DNA from: Panorpa germanica
Lineage: Eukaryota; Arthropoda; Insecta; Mecoptera; Panorpidae
DNA: 64,000 bases
Assembly: GCA_963678705.1 (NCBI GenBank)
Contig: OY783205.1
Coordinates: 24,543,034 to 24,607,033, forward strand
Direction of reading: 5' to 3'
The notes below the pieces were generated by a model, which had not been told where the DNA came from, searched no databases, and saw only the letters and a list, made by a program, of their open reading frames with translations. Within the stretch, counting starts at the first letter, position 1; each line of letters starts with the position of its first letter. The position numbers were made by a program, and so were the translations under genes. Below, piece after piece: positions 39,262-57,145 of the stretch.

Positions 39262-41164
39262 AAGCTTATATGCGAAATCTATTGTTTATATATTCTATTA
39301 TTTAAAAATGCTCGTATTTAAAATATAGGTTTTTAGAATTATTTCATTTAAATATCTATATGCAGATCAAATGAAATAAAAATTTTAAAATCTATTTATA
39401 TGCTTGACAACAAATTATTGTGTCTTCGGATTAAATTCGCTATATTTTCGTTAAATTGATTATGTGTTCACGTAATTATAAAAGCCACGACCTATAAAAA
39501 TTATCAATTTAGTAGGAGTAATAGGACTCAGCATCGGATAGGCCGATGTTAAATAAAATAAACAAAAAAATAATAAACAAAATTATTTTCCATTTTTATA
39601 TTGTAATTTTTTTAGTCAAACATAAAACTAAGTTACTACTAAATATAAAGATGATTTTACTTTCAATAAATGATTTATGAGAGGTCAAGAGTTCGTGGGG
39701 TGAATTACCTTTATGTATTAAACTCCCATGTATGTATACCACACGTCCGTCGGTCCATTTCGATCTTATATGACGTACAAGAGATAAGATAGACGAATAA
39801 CTATAGCACAGTGGCTCTCAATCTTTTCTAAGTCAGAAACACTTTTTTATCATGATAAACATTTGCAGAATATCAAAATCACTAAGATCATAAAACTTAA
39901 AATATGAATAAACATACTTTTTATTAAATTGTAGGTAGTATGTAAAATGCAAGAGAAAAATTATAAAAATAGCAGTGTTATAAATAACAATTAGATAAAT
40001 TTGTTTAGGATTAGATTTTATTTGTCTCTGGAACTATTTTTAATTTTGAGTAAGAAATCTACGTGGCATAGTATAAAAGGATTCATTATATTTAAAATTG
40101 AACCCATACTAGTCTAGTAATATTTCCAATAATATCTACTACGTCACTGGCTTTATCGCAAATACAAGAAATATCATTAAATATAACTAGTAACTTCTGT
40201 CTACTCTTTGATCTATCTGTATGAATTTTATATTTGAACTTTTTTTTTTGTATATATTATTTTTTTTATTACAAATAAAAATAATATATCGATTCTTTAC
40301 ACACATATGCATCTATATGAAAACGATCTCGGATTTGATCGAATTGGTTCGGATGGCTTCGGTTTGGATAGATACTTTGATTGTATCGTTTGATGTTTTT
40401 AAAACATCCGATTAAGTTTTTATAAAGTTTGTTCAATACATATGTATAATACCATTTTAACATTTAGTTAATAGTGAATTTTCTTTTGAAAATATCTACT
40501 TTTTTAATAAACATTCTATACAGTAAATATAAATATTTATTTATAGGATTCGTTTATATCAGACATATTTAACAAGCAATTAAATTTACGTACGGAGTAT
40601 ATATATTTTCAATTAAACCATTTATTTCTATTATACATGTAGCTTTAATTTTTTAGTAGCATCTTAAACTTCTTTTTGTAATAGACGATATATTCAACCT
40701 TGTATTAAGAAAGCGCTGTTCCCCCATTCGCTCCTTGCTCCCCTCTTGTACGCCACTGTTTTTCCTCATATTACTTATCTGTCTTAACTTAGTACTCTCG
40801 TTTCTCTATGTTAAACATTTTGCTTTAGTTCTCTCGCATTCAAAACTTAGTACGTTATATAAAGTTGTTTTATAGTATGTACTCTAGTATAAATATATAA
40901 ACGTATTAAAATAAGTATATAATACTCTGAACTTGCCCGAACTTTCTAAGAGGGTGTATGTGTATGAAAAGGGCGGAAGGGGAGGTTTTGTTGTTAAGCG
41001 AAACTTTCAACTAATAATGATATTACTATACAACCAGAGTTATGTGATTTCACTAGGAAAACATACGAAATATACGTTGGTAGTAGGATGTGTGGTACAG
41101 AACTGTACCATTCTTGTAATTTATTTCTGGTTGATGTATGCAATAACGAGAGTAGTTTGATAAT
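39262..41164. other. Intron sequence, nothing recognised
   Basis: AT-rich. The overlapping open frames on both strands near 40221-40463 come from codon-symmetric low-complexity DNA and have no protein character. Confidence 0.4.
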
Positions 41165-41520
41165 TCAGTGACTTTTTGAATTTTCCGCGCAACTCTCGTC
41201 AACTGCCATCTATTAATAGACTACTTAAATTTTGAGCAAGCTGTCCGCGCTATAGTTGCCACGATTGCGAATGAGTGTGTACCCATCATGGCAAAAATTC
41301 ATAAATTTGTCTACGCAATGCTACCTTATCCAGCATATTCTTCAGATGTAGCCTCCTGCGACTATTTCCTGTTTCCAAACCTGAAGAAATGACTCAGTCA
41401 TTGAAACCGTCCAGTTCATTACTAAGACATCTTTAACAGCAAACACCGAACAAAATTATAATGCAAAGACTGTAATAGTATTCAGCAAAATCATTTCTCG
41501 ATGAATAGAGAATTATATTT
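41165..41520 (+). pseudogene. Internally deleted mariner transposase remnant
   Basis: A 5' segment shared with the remnant at 5216-5377 (inverted there) is followed at 41288-41392 by a 34-codon frame ending in SSDVASCDYFLFPNLKK and a stop. This is the third-aspartate block of mariner, normally YSPDLAPSDYFLFP. The third catalytic Asp position is Asp. The two upstream Asp blocks are missing. After the stop, decayed transposase sequence continues to about 41520. Confidence 0.7.
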
Positions 41521-41607
41521 AACTTTATTTTCCAATTAGGATGTTGCAATATATAAATAAAAAGCAAAATGTATACAGGTCTGATTTGAACACCCTATTA
41601 ATACTCC

Positions 41608-41609
<2 letters not shown>

Positions 41610-41675
<66 letters not shown>
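41610..41675. repeat. (TA)n microsatellite
   Basis: About 33 TA units. Confidence 0.95.
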
Positions 41676-46041
<4,366 letters not shown>

Positions 46042-46611
46042 CAAGTATAAAATAGTATAAGATTTTTTGTGTCCACATACTTTTCTCGCTTATACCATAT
46101 GTTGAATGCCAGCTTACCAAAGTAAAAAAAAGTGAAAATTGTGAAAAAATCCATAAAAAAAATGTAAATATTTTCCTTTATCGTGGTAAAAATATAACTG
46201 ATGTACTAATAGCGTGTGTGGGAAAACGATTTCCTTCAGAAAAACCTTTAGCACCTATTTAATGTAGGTTAGAATCTCTTTCGATAGCTTAAAAATGACC
46301 CAACCTCGCCGCTAAAGGTATAAACATTTAAGATAAAAGTTATTTTATACTACACAAAGTTTTATAGGTCATTAAAAACTAAACATTTACATTTTTTTAT
46401 TGGTTTAAGTATATAATTCTAGAATATTGAAAAGTCTATGACTTTAGCCAGCATGTGACGTCAGAAAAGACCTTATAGTTCTGTTTAAGACCGTTTTATC
46501 TAAATATGAACAATCTGGAGTGTCTTGCGGTGAGCTGTTATACATTTCTCAAAATTTGGAGCACTGCCGAATCTTGGAAACAGTCCTAGCTACGTAATCA
46601 CGTTTCTTGCC

Positions 46612-47241
46612 AATGGGCTTGTGTCCTATGTCTTAATTACTATAAAAGTGTACTATATATTGATAAATTGGGTTACTAGAACCTCAAATGTTCAATTATT
46701 TTTTAATAACTCCTTATATGTTAAAAGATATTAACAATTAAAAAAGTCATTTTGTCTCTTTAATTATTAAAGGGATTCAACGTTGTACACATTCCAAATG
46801 CATGTGACATCAAAACCGCTGCCAACCTTACAGCTCATAAATCTTTGCTATATGTATTTATATATCAAAATATCAAATATTATTTACAGCTATTTCAAGG
46901 AACAATAAAATTTCAATATTATGTCTACCTTAGCAGGGTTAAATAAAATAAAAACTTATTATTCTTTGATTTGACTTGATTATTTCGACTACCAACAGCT
47001 ACAAAACATTACCACAGCACTGACCTACTCAACAAATAACTGATGTTAAAATACATTTCAAGTCATACAAATATGGCCGACCATTTCTAGCGCTAAAACT
47101 ACAATTCAAACTTCTAATTGCTATATCTCCGTCAACATTTAGATATTTAATAAAATAGACACGCCAATACACATTTATTAACATCAATTTCAATCAACAA
47201 TTGAAAAATGGACCACTAAAAAATGAAGACACAAGCCCATT
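46612..47241 (-). mobile_element. MITE family A, copy 6
   Basis: Perfect left terminus aatgggcttgtgtcct and a right end with one change (gaagacacaagcccatt). The longest complete copy (about 630 bp) and a good starting point for a consensus. Confidence 0.92.
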
Positions 47242-49367
47242 AAAAGTCAAAATTTAATTTGTAATTAGTAAATCCTAATTATTCCTAAGAAGTTAGTACT
47301 TAGTTTAGTGGTTGATATCAACCCAGTCGCATATTAACTGTCAATAGGATGACACACACATGACACACACATATACACATAACCTCGTCTGTTCAGTTGC
47401 TCAAAATATTCTTCTGATCACATCACAAAGCTTTGGGTTCGATTACAGACGAACAATTCAATTGTATATTTGTTATAAAGGGATGTCTGGTTCTGGCAGT
47501 TTCGTTTGTTGCAATATTTCCTATATGCAAATACGATTATTATACATATACCAGTATTTACATACATATCGATACAGGGTGTCTACGGATTAATAGAATA
47601 AATTAAAAAATTCATAGAAATTCTATCTCGAAATATTTTCCGAGTACTATTATAAGATTGAATATATTTCACAACTATTTAAGTCTTCATATTAATGTAA
47701 TTCTTGTAAGTGTTCATTCTAATGATGATATATATATGTCAGTAAATGTTTAAGCCTATTATGACGGTTAACTTGAGCTGTGAACTTCACGACAATCACA
47801 CGGTGAAAATGTGTAGTCTTAATGGCATCTGGAATGTGACTGTCGTATCTATTCCAAAAGGAAAGAGATAGACTTAAACCAAGATTCTGAACATTACAAA
47901 GTAATTTCATGAATACACTGTTAATCGTTACATAATTTCAACAAAGTTAACATTGTACAGAAATTGGCAACAATACAACATTACTCAAGCAAGGAGGAAA
48001 CGATAAAAACGTTTCACATTATCGATTTCCTTGCACACACATACTTTTGTTATTTTTTATAGATGTCTATTTCTTCCCTTCATTTCCATAATGGATTTTA
48101 ACATCCGCCATTTGATAAAATATTATGCAGCGTTAAATAATCGTTACTAATATTATTTTTCTATTTTCTTTAATAAATTTCTATTTATATAAACTATAAT
48201 TAAAATAAATTTCCATTTATGTATTCTAATTTTATCTTCCTCTTTTGAAAAGTTTTTGCTTTATTCTTGTTACTTATTATTCTTCTTCTCTTTGTTTTAA
48301 GATTTGTAACAATTTCTTTATCATAATATGCAAATTCAAACAAATGCATTATATAAACTAATACTACTTTAATATTTAATAAATCCTATTACTTTTAAGA
48401 AGTATAACAGTGCTGTATTTAGGCCTTTAAGAAACCGTTTAAAAGTCTTTTCAAACAGTTTTCTTTAAGTGAATTAACTTATTAAACTACGAGTTACGGA
48501 AAAATACGATTCATCGACTTAATGCGACTCTGTTACACAAAATGAAATAAATAGTTATACAAATATAGAATTTTCTACTAGCCAGGGTCACCCAATATAA
48601 TATTCGCGTGCTACACTAATAAAGATATGTGGATTTAATTTTTATAAGTTATGTTTTTCGTTTTTATTTTCCACTAGGTATTTCCTAAACGGTATAAACT
48701 ACCATCGATGGGCAATAAAGACTTAATAGACATTTTAAAAAAGTAATTATTTAATTTAAATACACTATATTTTAAAATAAATTTGTAAATATATTAATTG
48801 AACCATATTTTTAAATTTGTCACGAATGTAGCAGAAAATTGTTTATGGTAATTAGAACAAAGTAATCCTCAAAGCATTCAAATATGTTATATGAATTATA
48901 CTGAGATTAAAGAAAAAGATATTTTGCAATAGTCTAGAAATCATGTGGTTCAACGTTGTAGATTGAAATTCTGTAAATCTTAAGAAAAACTAATCAAACT
49001 TCATTTGTAAGTAAATTTAAACAGACTACATTTAATTCTAACTACAGCAAATTTTTCAGTCGTAGAGTCGTTTCTTATAAATTTAATGTGATTTTAAGAA
49101 AGTCTCATTGCTCCGTTCAGGTCATGATCTATCGCAGACAAAATTGTTGACACTCTCTCTGTTTGTATAATATTTTTCCGTGGTGCTGTCTCTATTTACC
49201 ATCGATAAAGATAATTTATAAATGTATACAAAGATACATAGATAAACAACGCTAGACATAGTCCAGCTAACTAAATAAGTTCACCTTTTTTATCAACTGA
49301 CTATAAAATAAAAGTTTAAATACCCCTGTATATTAAATTCTATAAAAAGATATAAATTTTCACTTAC
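47242..49367. other. Intron sequence, nothing recognised
   Basis: 2.1 kb next to the transmembrane exon. AT-rich, no repeat copies or convincing frames. Confidence 0.4.
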
Positions 49368-49480
49368 TTTAAAACTAGAAGTACACTAATTAAGACTACT
49401 GCCGCCAGGAGCGCTGAACAAATTCCGATAACAGCTGAAGTTTGAAATGATGGGCTGCTGTGGTAACTGGCGTCCAAGAT
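49368..49480 (-). CDS. Internal exon: transmembrane segment
   Basis: This is a 113-nt exon of 37 codons plus 2 nt. The acceptor follows a pure T tract (minus strand, ttttttttttgtag) and the donor is the consensus AAA|gtaagtg. It encodes a short Ser/Tyr-rich extracellular stalk (ILDASYHSSPSFQTS), then one hydrophobic helix of about 22 residues starting SAVIGICSALLAAVV and ending in LVL, then a Lys whose codon is completed in the next exon. With the KHRRK run that follows, this is a type I-like single-pass topology with a cytoplasmic C terminus. The intron downstream (20876-49367) is 28,492 bp and holds most of the transposon copies of this window. The other two frames contain stops. Confidence 0.83.
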
Positions 49481-50783
49481 CTACAAAAAAAAAAAGAAAA
49501 AGAAGAAGGTTATTTGTATGTTAATTAATAAAATAGTTTTATAATAGCATTGTTACCAACTATAAAGCGCAAAGTTCAGTAGAGTTCAAAACAAAAAGTA
49601 TATTTTTCGTAAATAGAATTGTAAAGAGTTTTTAAAAGTTTTATAGCTTATTTGAATTAACATTTTTAATGAGTAATTAGCGCGTAGTGCAGTAGCGACT
49701 TAATCGACCATAGTTATTTTCAGTGCATATTTAAGTATGTGCATTAAGGTAGTTGTTCACAGACAGTCTGATTATAAGATAGCTAAAGCTGTTAGTCTAG
49801 TTGAAAACGTATATAAACGTCGTAAAATAACATCAATATGTTTGTATACACACATCCATAGTAATCCAGAAATAAACGTGGCAACTACGCAGACTGTTAA
49901 TCGTTGTAACGCATTGCACACATAACCAAATACAGCGCTTATACCGTAGTAATATGAAAGCGCTGTTGCCATATCACTACTACTGTTCGATTCATCTTTT
50001 GAAATAATAATATGTCGATAAGGACATGGTCAATAATTTTCAATTTTTTTCATGAGGTTTGTGACTACGATTTTTATAACATTTAAAATTTTCATGAAGT
50101 TCCTGCATTACGTTTGGAATTTAAACAAAAAAATGTCATACAAATTTGTATTCTCCATAAGAGCTCGTGTTAAAATTACAAAAGTTTGATTTCGTTTTTC
50201 AAAAAAACGGCGTGATCAATTTTAATATTACTCTCATATGATTTGTATGTAGTGGAAGAATAATTAAGCAAAGTTTTATTAAAATCCAGCAGTAAATATT
50301 ACTTGTAAAATACGTTGCTGTAAAACCAGTTGTAAAGATTAAATAACTATCTTATTTCCGTTTTCATCAAGTTTACATCCTGTTATACACTAGGCTTAAT
50401 CTAGAATCTAATTAACTGCTTTATAATTAATATTGATACTATTGTTTCTGGCCAAATTAGTAAACTAAATTCAAATCTAAACTTCAATGCTTAGTAGCAG
50501 CCTTAATGTAATATTCTGTTCCTGTAACTGACTTACTAATGCATTAACAAGATTTCCTCTCCCGTTTTCAATCCCGTTTCTACCTCCCAGACGAGCCCCC
50601 ATTTCTACCTCTCACATTGTGCATTTACTTAACGCTATATATAGATATAAGCCAGGTATGCTATGCCTGCGCTACTTGTGTACTTAATTGTAATAATCTA
50701 GAAATGCCTTATGATATAGATCTAAATTGTATTTACACTAATTGAATATTGTAATTTATAGTTCATCTCCATAATACGAGAGT

Positions 50784-50813
50784 TATTAATTAATTAATTA
50801 ATTAATTAATTAA
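50784..50813. repeat. (AATT)n microsatellite
   Basis: About seven units of attaa-type tetranucleotide. Confidence 0.9.
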
Positions 50814-51059
50814 ACATGAATTGAAATTTATTATACATATATCTTAAGTATTTCATTTTATCTTCTATTAAATTTTGTTGGAGTTAATTATTAAATATGC
50901 TATATTTCGATTTACTAATGCTTTTGTTTGTACTATATATATAGTCTATTGTCATGATTTAGTTATAACAGAATGTTGTTTTAATTAACATTAATTATTA
51001 AGGCGAAATGGTTTTCTAAAACGTTTACAAAATCGATTCGGTTTCAAAGTATACTTGTG

Positions 51060-51700
51060 TTTCGCATATTTTCGATAATGTTTTTTGACGACACAGTTAA
51101 TATATAATTATTTCTATAATTACTACATTATAAAAAAACATTTAAAGAATAATTTGTGAAATTTTTATAAATAAATATCAAGAAATGAGGCATTGACAGC
51201 GAATCTCCGCAGACGTCACTCATAACTCATCACTGGATCTGAATTAAAAAAATCAAAATGATTTCATTAGTTAATAAGTTTCTTCAGGTAACCCTGTCGA
51301 CTTTTTTTTTTCTTTTATTGATTTTTCAACTTTTTACAGCACTTAGAAGTCAAAATACCGATTTTTCATGAAAAAAATCAGAAACTTTGTTATTTTAAAA
51401 TACGTTAAAATTAAAAAAAAAACTCGACAGCGTTACCTCATCATTTATGTAAAGAAAGAGTGTCCAAAATTTCAAAAGTATCATACCAGTAGATTTTAAG
51501 CTAGAGAGGGCATCGACTCCGAAAAAGCTATGTGTAAGAAACCGCATTTAAAAGTTTCAAAGTAACACGAAAGCAGGCCAGAGAGGTGAAGACTTAAAAC
51601 TCTATATCTCCGACAGTTTTACTCCAATCGACTTCAAATTTTTACACAATAAACTTAATATGTTGTACATTAATATAAATGAAAACAGAAAATTGAAACC
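51060..51700 (-). repeat. Dispersed repeat family B, copy 4
   Basis: Inverted copy in the intron between the 48-nt exon and the transmembrane exon. It lacks part of the block around the gatgagttatgagt motif (a short internal deletion near 51220) and ends in sequence matching the ttttcaacttttt start of copies 1 and 2. Confidence 0.78.
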
Positions 51701-52343
51701 TTATATAATCTTCTACACAATTCTATTGTCTTTCTCTTTCTATCATTATCCATCTCATTTTAACTGCAATTACAACTTCTTGGTTATGATTTATTAACTT
51801 CTATGATTACTGTGGAATAATTGCACATGTTCTCTTTGTTAGCAAACTCTCACGATCACAACCTGTTTTATCTATAGTCTAATAGATGGAGCCACATTAC
51901 TTTATCTAACGATCTATTCTTTTAAAAAATGTACAATAAAAAAAAACCTTTTTTAATTTATTTTGTCTTGATGAATGGAAATTCATTTGTAGATTTTAAC
52001 AATAAGTCATAATTTATTTTATGAATATAATGCAATATTTAGAAATTAGAAAAGTGTATTTCATAAAATGTCATCACTATTTAAGTTTAGTGTTTAGCGG
52101 ATTATTTCTAAAGTTAAAGGATCTAAAGGAATAAAATGCTTGTAGCATTTCCTTCAGAGTGTTGTCGATCACATGAGAGCTTTATTGAGTGGGATGAGGT
52201 GGTTACGGGGGTGTGAGTGGGGTGGAAAAACAAGAGTTCGAATCGAGAGATGAGCTTTATTTCTCAAGTAGAGTAAACACTGTAATCTAACAGCTTTATT
52301 GGTCTCATTGTGTTACAATTAATAGTCGTAATAATTTAAATTC

Positions 52344-52933
52344 AATGGGCTTGTGTCCTCATTTTTTAGTGGTCGATTTTTCAATTGCTGATTGAAATTG
52401 ATGTTAATAAATGTGTATTGGCGTGTCTATTTTATTAAATATCTAAATGTTGATGGAGATATAGCAATTAAAAGTTTGAATTGTAGTTTTAGCGCTAGAA
52501 ATGGTCGGACATATTTGTATGACGTGAAATGAATTTTAACGTCAGTTATTTGCTGAGTAGGTCAGTGCTGTGGTAATGTTTTGTAGCTGTTGATAGTCAA
52601 ATAATCAAGTCAAATCAAAGAATAATAAGTTTTTCCTTGAAATAGTTGTAAATAATATTTGATATTTTGATATATAAATACACATAGCAAAGATTTATGA
52701 GCTATAAGGTTGGTAACCTTACACAAGGATTGTGATGTCACATGCACTTGGAATGTGTACAACGTTGAATCCCTTTAACAATTAAAGAAGCAAAATGACT
52801 TCTTTAATTGTTAATATCTTTTAACATATAAGGAGTTATTAAAAAATAATTGAACATTTGAGGTTCTAGTAACCCACTTTATCAATATATAGTACACTTT
52901 TATAGAAATTAAGACATAAGACACAAGCCCATT
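52344..52933 (+). mobile_element. MITE family A, copy 7
   Basis: Complete termini, with one change on the right (aagacacaagcccatt). A deletion of about 60 bp near 52635 removes the ccctgctaaggcagac block present in other copies. Confidence 0.9.
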
Positions 52934-53768
52934 GTAACTAATAAATGAATTGGTTTAAAGAAAAATAAGTTTTACAATAGTAGCTTCATCTATCTATCAC
53001 TAGATGTCTCATCGCAAATAAATTTAACGTATTTTATATAAATTATTTATTAAAATAACAAGTCACATAAATAAACGAAGCGATGCTGCACTATAAATTG
53101 TAAAACAGACTGACGTTTATATACAACTAGTGAAATAAGTGACTACAAAATATACTAAATTATATAATAAGTAGATATATCTCTTTAAGTTAACTATTAA
53201 ATACAGAAATAGAAGCTGTAGTAGCAATGTTACCAACAGTAATAATATAAAAATCAACAAGAGTAAAGATGTAATAAAACTGAATTTATTTTAATGTTAA
53301 AACTTTTACAGTTGGCATTACTGTTGATACAGTTACGTTACTAATACTTACTTTGTAAATGTTTTATATATAACTAACTTCAGAATTGTGTAGTGATAGA
53401 AACATCTCAATATCTAGTTTGTAGAATGAGTAAGTATACATAGAATATAGATGAATATACAGAGACACTAGAGACTAAGGACTCAAAGCAGTTGTAGAAA
53501 GTCCTTTTGATGGTCCATGAGTTAAATAAATGCCGAACGAAATCCTTGAATCAGAGCCTTAGAAGTAAAGCGTGCGTGAAAGATCAGAGTAGGAATTGTA
53601 GAAATCGAAAAGTCTTTTAGGTCTACGCAAAATAAACTTTGATAAGAGAAATAAGAGTATTTGATTTAACTGTTTAAGAAGTTTTGTGAATAATTTCAAG
53701 TGGTTTGCTTTTTTTTAAATATTTTGTACATGTTAATTATAAATTAGAGAATATAAATAATTCCTTAA

Positions 53769-54205
53769 GGTGAAACGATACTTGGCCATTTTTTCTCGCG
53801 AAATATAGATGGCGATACTCTATACAGCAGGTTAAATATTGTCAAAAAAAACATGTTTTTTATGTTTAAATCGTTTTATGTAAGTAACTATAAACGCGAA
53901 TCAAAATCTAAAGGTTATAAAATTTATGACAAACCCTTAGAAAAGTCATATAAAAATTGGAATTTAACTAGAAAATATAGCAATATTAATTTTCAACAGT
54001 TATGTTTGCGGTTCCAACTCATTAAAAGTCAGTCGAAGAAAGCTTAAAATGTAGATACGTTATTCATCTAAATAATTGCAGCGTGTTGCGTTTATATTTA
54101 CTTACATAAAACGATTTAAACATAAAAAAACATGTTTTTTTTAGCTGCTGTATAGTATCGCCACCTATATTTCGCGAGAAAAAATTGCCAAGTATCGTTT
54201 CATCT
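53769..54205. mobile_element. TTAA-flanked long-armed MITE (piggyBac-like target)
   Basis: A 437-bp element between two TTAA sites (53765-53768, 54206-54209). Its arms of about 120-130 bp are near-perfect inverted repeats: ggtgaaacgatacttggcc at the left, gatgaaacgatacttggc read inward from the right. Further matched blocks are ctcgcgaaatata and aaacatgttttttatgttta. The loop (about 185 bp) and arms give a 64-codon plus frame (53853-54047) that looks non-functional. The termini do not start with the CCC of canonical piggyBac, so only the target site suggests that superfamily. Confidence 0.75.
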
Positions 54206-54529
54206 TAAGCGAATTTTTTTGTAAAATTATCGCACGGTCATAGTCATTCCAAACGTATGGGCGGGGCTTCACTCCCTTCCATTTGGAACTCAGTTCGTGG
54301 AACGACACGCTTTTGGAGTGACGTTTCTCAGTTTGGTTGAATAAATAGACCAGCTTTACAGTTGTAACCAAATATATCAAAATGAAATTATATATTAAAT
54401 ATAGGCAGAGATGTTACGCTCCACATTTGCGCCGTATTATATGTATGTATGTACGTACATACTTTATTTTATAAGCTATTAACTTAATATTAAATTCTTT
54501 CATTCCATTTTAATGTTTCTCGCAACTCT

Positions 54530-54670
54530 ACTTTTTTTCTCTTTTCACTAGCAACAGTCTCTTCCGACTCATCTCGCTTTCTACCCTCTTCCTACATCTG
54601 CTCCATGCTTCTCCTCCTTTCTTCTCTGAACCTCTAACATCCACCTCTTCTTGGCACTAACAATCAATCC
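54530..54670 (-). pseudogene. Fragment of a non-LTR retrotransposon C-terminal region
   Basis: A C/T-rich plus strand whose complement is the Glu/Arg/Lys-rich coding end seen at 35740-35870 (EEVD-like and GGD/EKE-like words). Too short to say more. Confidence 0.4.
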
Positions 54671-56067
54671 TGTGTGCAAACATTTTGAATATTTCTGTGA
54701 CTCTTACAAAATTAAGAAGTGTATATTTTTATTTCATCAACTTTATAAGTTGTTATTTAAAAAGATTATAAAAGTATTTCCACAGATTACATTTTCAAAA
54801 ATAATTCCGTAGTCTAAGTACTTATGTTATTTTCAAGAAAAACTGTAAAAGAAAATTCTCGTATAACAATATCGAAAATCGCATTTTCCAATTAAGATTA
54901 TAAATTTCTTAAGTGGTTTAAAAAAAAAAGTTTAATTTTATATTAAATATATAATAGAATTGAATCAATTAGAGATTTACAAGTTCTGACGAGTGTGCTT
55001 CAGAAAATTAACTTTATATTTTCATCGAGTTTTTATTTTTTTGCTTCTATACTTTTACCAGGCGTTGCTAAGTCATTAAAGTCAAAAAATTGAATTGAAA
55101 ATGGAAAAATTGTCGAGAAGTATTATAAAAGATATTGCAAGTAATTATTTCTTATTTAAATAAGGCTGCTGCCATCTATTGTTTGTTAGTTTAACAAGTA
55201 AATATACCCAGTTATAAACATGAAATGAGAGGAGTACAATGAGAACAGTTAGTTTTCATTCAATCAAACACAAAAACCAATCAATACTCAACTCTGATAA
55301 TCAGAATTCAATAATGTCACATTTATCCAATTCTCCGAAACAACAATTTCATTAAATAAACAATTTCAATAAAAATAAGTTGGCTGAAGCAACTTCACAT
55401 TAAATAAAACCAATACAACATTATTACAAGTATAATGTATCAATGTATTGTTATTTCGATAGATTTTCCAACAATTTCCCAAACATTTTCTTCAATGGCA
55501 ACATATCATCATATATTTTTTAGAATAGTTATCGTACTAGTCCATTGTTGATCGATCTGAGAGATTAGATTGGCTTTTAACAGCCGGGAAAAAGGGGAAA
55601 ATAAAGAGAGAAGAAAAAAACAGGGAGAAAGCTTGTTGAGTATTTAGGTTTTCCATTGACCAATCGTTGTGTACACTCCACTAAATAATATACTTCGAAA
55701 AGAAATACAATGGTTAAATAATTCGATAATAATATGTTAGGCAGGCGGATAATTCTAGAATGGTTGTATTTATTAACGAGTTCAATGAAATTAAGATTCA
55801 ATTAACTGAATGTAATGCCATCTTGCATAAGAAGTTAACTATCAAAAATTCTTATTCCTTTTAAACACATTTTGCGGATATTTTGCCTGCGATCTAAGTT
55901 ATAAATAACACATAATTTATAACATTTATTTTATACCTAATCAAGTAAGGATTCCTATTCCAGCCACTGAAAAAAGGACACTATTCAAAATTTAGTGTCT
56001 TTGTTTTCTACTACTACTATAAATTAGTCCCTAATAAATGTTTGTGGGCGATGTACAGGTCTATAAG
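54671..56067. other. Intron sequence, nothing recognised
   Basis: AT-rich DNA upstream of the inverted-repeat element at 56068. No gene seen. Confidence 0.4.
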
Positions 56068-56473
56068 ATTACAACTGTGTTGTTAGTGAGAGATCGAACG
56101 TGTATGCGAGTGAGATAAAACACGAGGAAAGGCACACGAATCGACTGATTGCAAACTAAACGAGAAACGAAGATTTTAACGAAAACGAGCACGAGCCATG
56201 TATCGTGACTCTATAGAATTTTTAACAATAGAAAAACAGGTTATTTTATTGTGTTTTATTTGATTGTATGTATGTATTTAAATACTTTTAGTAAACATCT
56301 TTGTTGATGATATCATCATCAAAAACATGAAACCAACAATGCACTGCGACCGAGAAATATAGTCGCTGATATATGCTCAAAACCAGTGTAAAATCAGTTT
56401 AGTTACGTTCGTGCCGTATGTTTTATCTCACTCGTAAACACGTTTGTTCTTTTACTAACAACACAGTTGTAAT
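56068..56473. mobile_element. Inverted-repeat element with arms of about 65 bp
   Basis: The arms 56068-56135 and 56412-56473 pair as attacaactgtgttgttagt against actaacaacacagttgtaat, and cgagtgagataaaacac against gttttatctcactcg. The loop of about 275 bp is non-coding. Termini and target duplication are unclear. It ends about 270 bp from the 48-nt exon. Confidence 0.65.
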
Positions 56474-56745
56474 TACATTCGGTTCGGGCTGAGGGCCTAA
56501 GTGTTTTACCTACACCACTGCAAGTATTTTGGTATAAATTTAATTCGAAGTAATATTTTTAGGAACCGGATTCAACTAAACATCATACAAAAAATAAATA
56601 ACTTGTTTAACGTAAGTAACTTTTAACGTCTGTTCAATTTCCAAATTTCATAATAAATAAATCAACGATCTAATCCCTGCATCTAAATTTACTCTATTTT
56701 ATAAATATTGTTAATATAAATATTATTGTAATAGAAGTAAGTAAC

Positions 56746-56793
56746 CTCGACATCCTCATCCTCCAGACAGCGTTGTGACGTTACAAACATTCG
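56746..56793 (-). CDS. Probable 48-nt exon, extracellular juxtamembrane part
   Basis: A GC-richer island lies between the acceptor (minus strand, ctaactttccag) and the donor GAG|gttact. Only one of the three frames is open, RMFVTSQRCLEDEDVE, and it is exactly 16 codons in phase 0 on both sides, which is what the transmembrane exon at 49368-49480 requires. It would supply one extracellular Cys and an acidic stalk just before the stalk of the next exon. Against it, the donor departs from consensus at +3 and +5, and the stretch is too short for coding statistics. Exons further upstream were not found with confidence and probably lie beyond 64,000. Confidence 0.5.
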
Positions 56794-57094
56794 CTGGAAA
56801 GTTAGATATATATAAAATACAAAATATATATTTAACAAGTAATTTGAAACCTATAGAGAGGAATTAAGTTACATATCTCTCGAGAAACAAAAACCGCGCT
56901 AACCAATAAAACATGGGAATAGAGAAAACAATGTTTGAAAACAGGCGCATTAGCTTTCATGTAAATGTGAAAGATAAATTTAAATTGTTAACCAAGATAT
57001 TTATTAACGTAACCAAATATTTTGTGCTGTAATATATAATACACAGTATACTACATAAGAAGTCATAGTAATAGTCGAAATACCAAAACATATA

Positions 57095-57145
57095 CAGTAG
57101 ACTCCGTATAACGCGGTTTATACATTACGCGTAGTATTAAATAGC
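57095..57145 (+). mobile_element. Pogo/Tigger-like terminus fragment
   Basis: The block cagtagactccgtataacg directly follows TA, the target dinucleotide of the Tc1/mariner/pogo superfamily. No matching right end was found. It is probably a truncated MITE or dead element. Confidence 0.45.
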
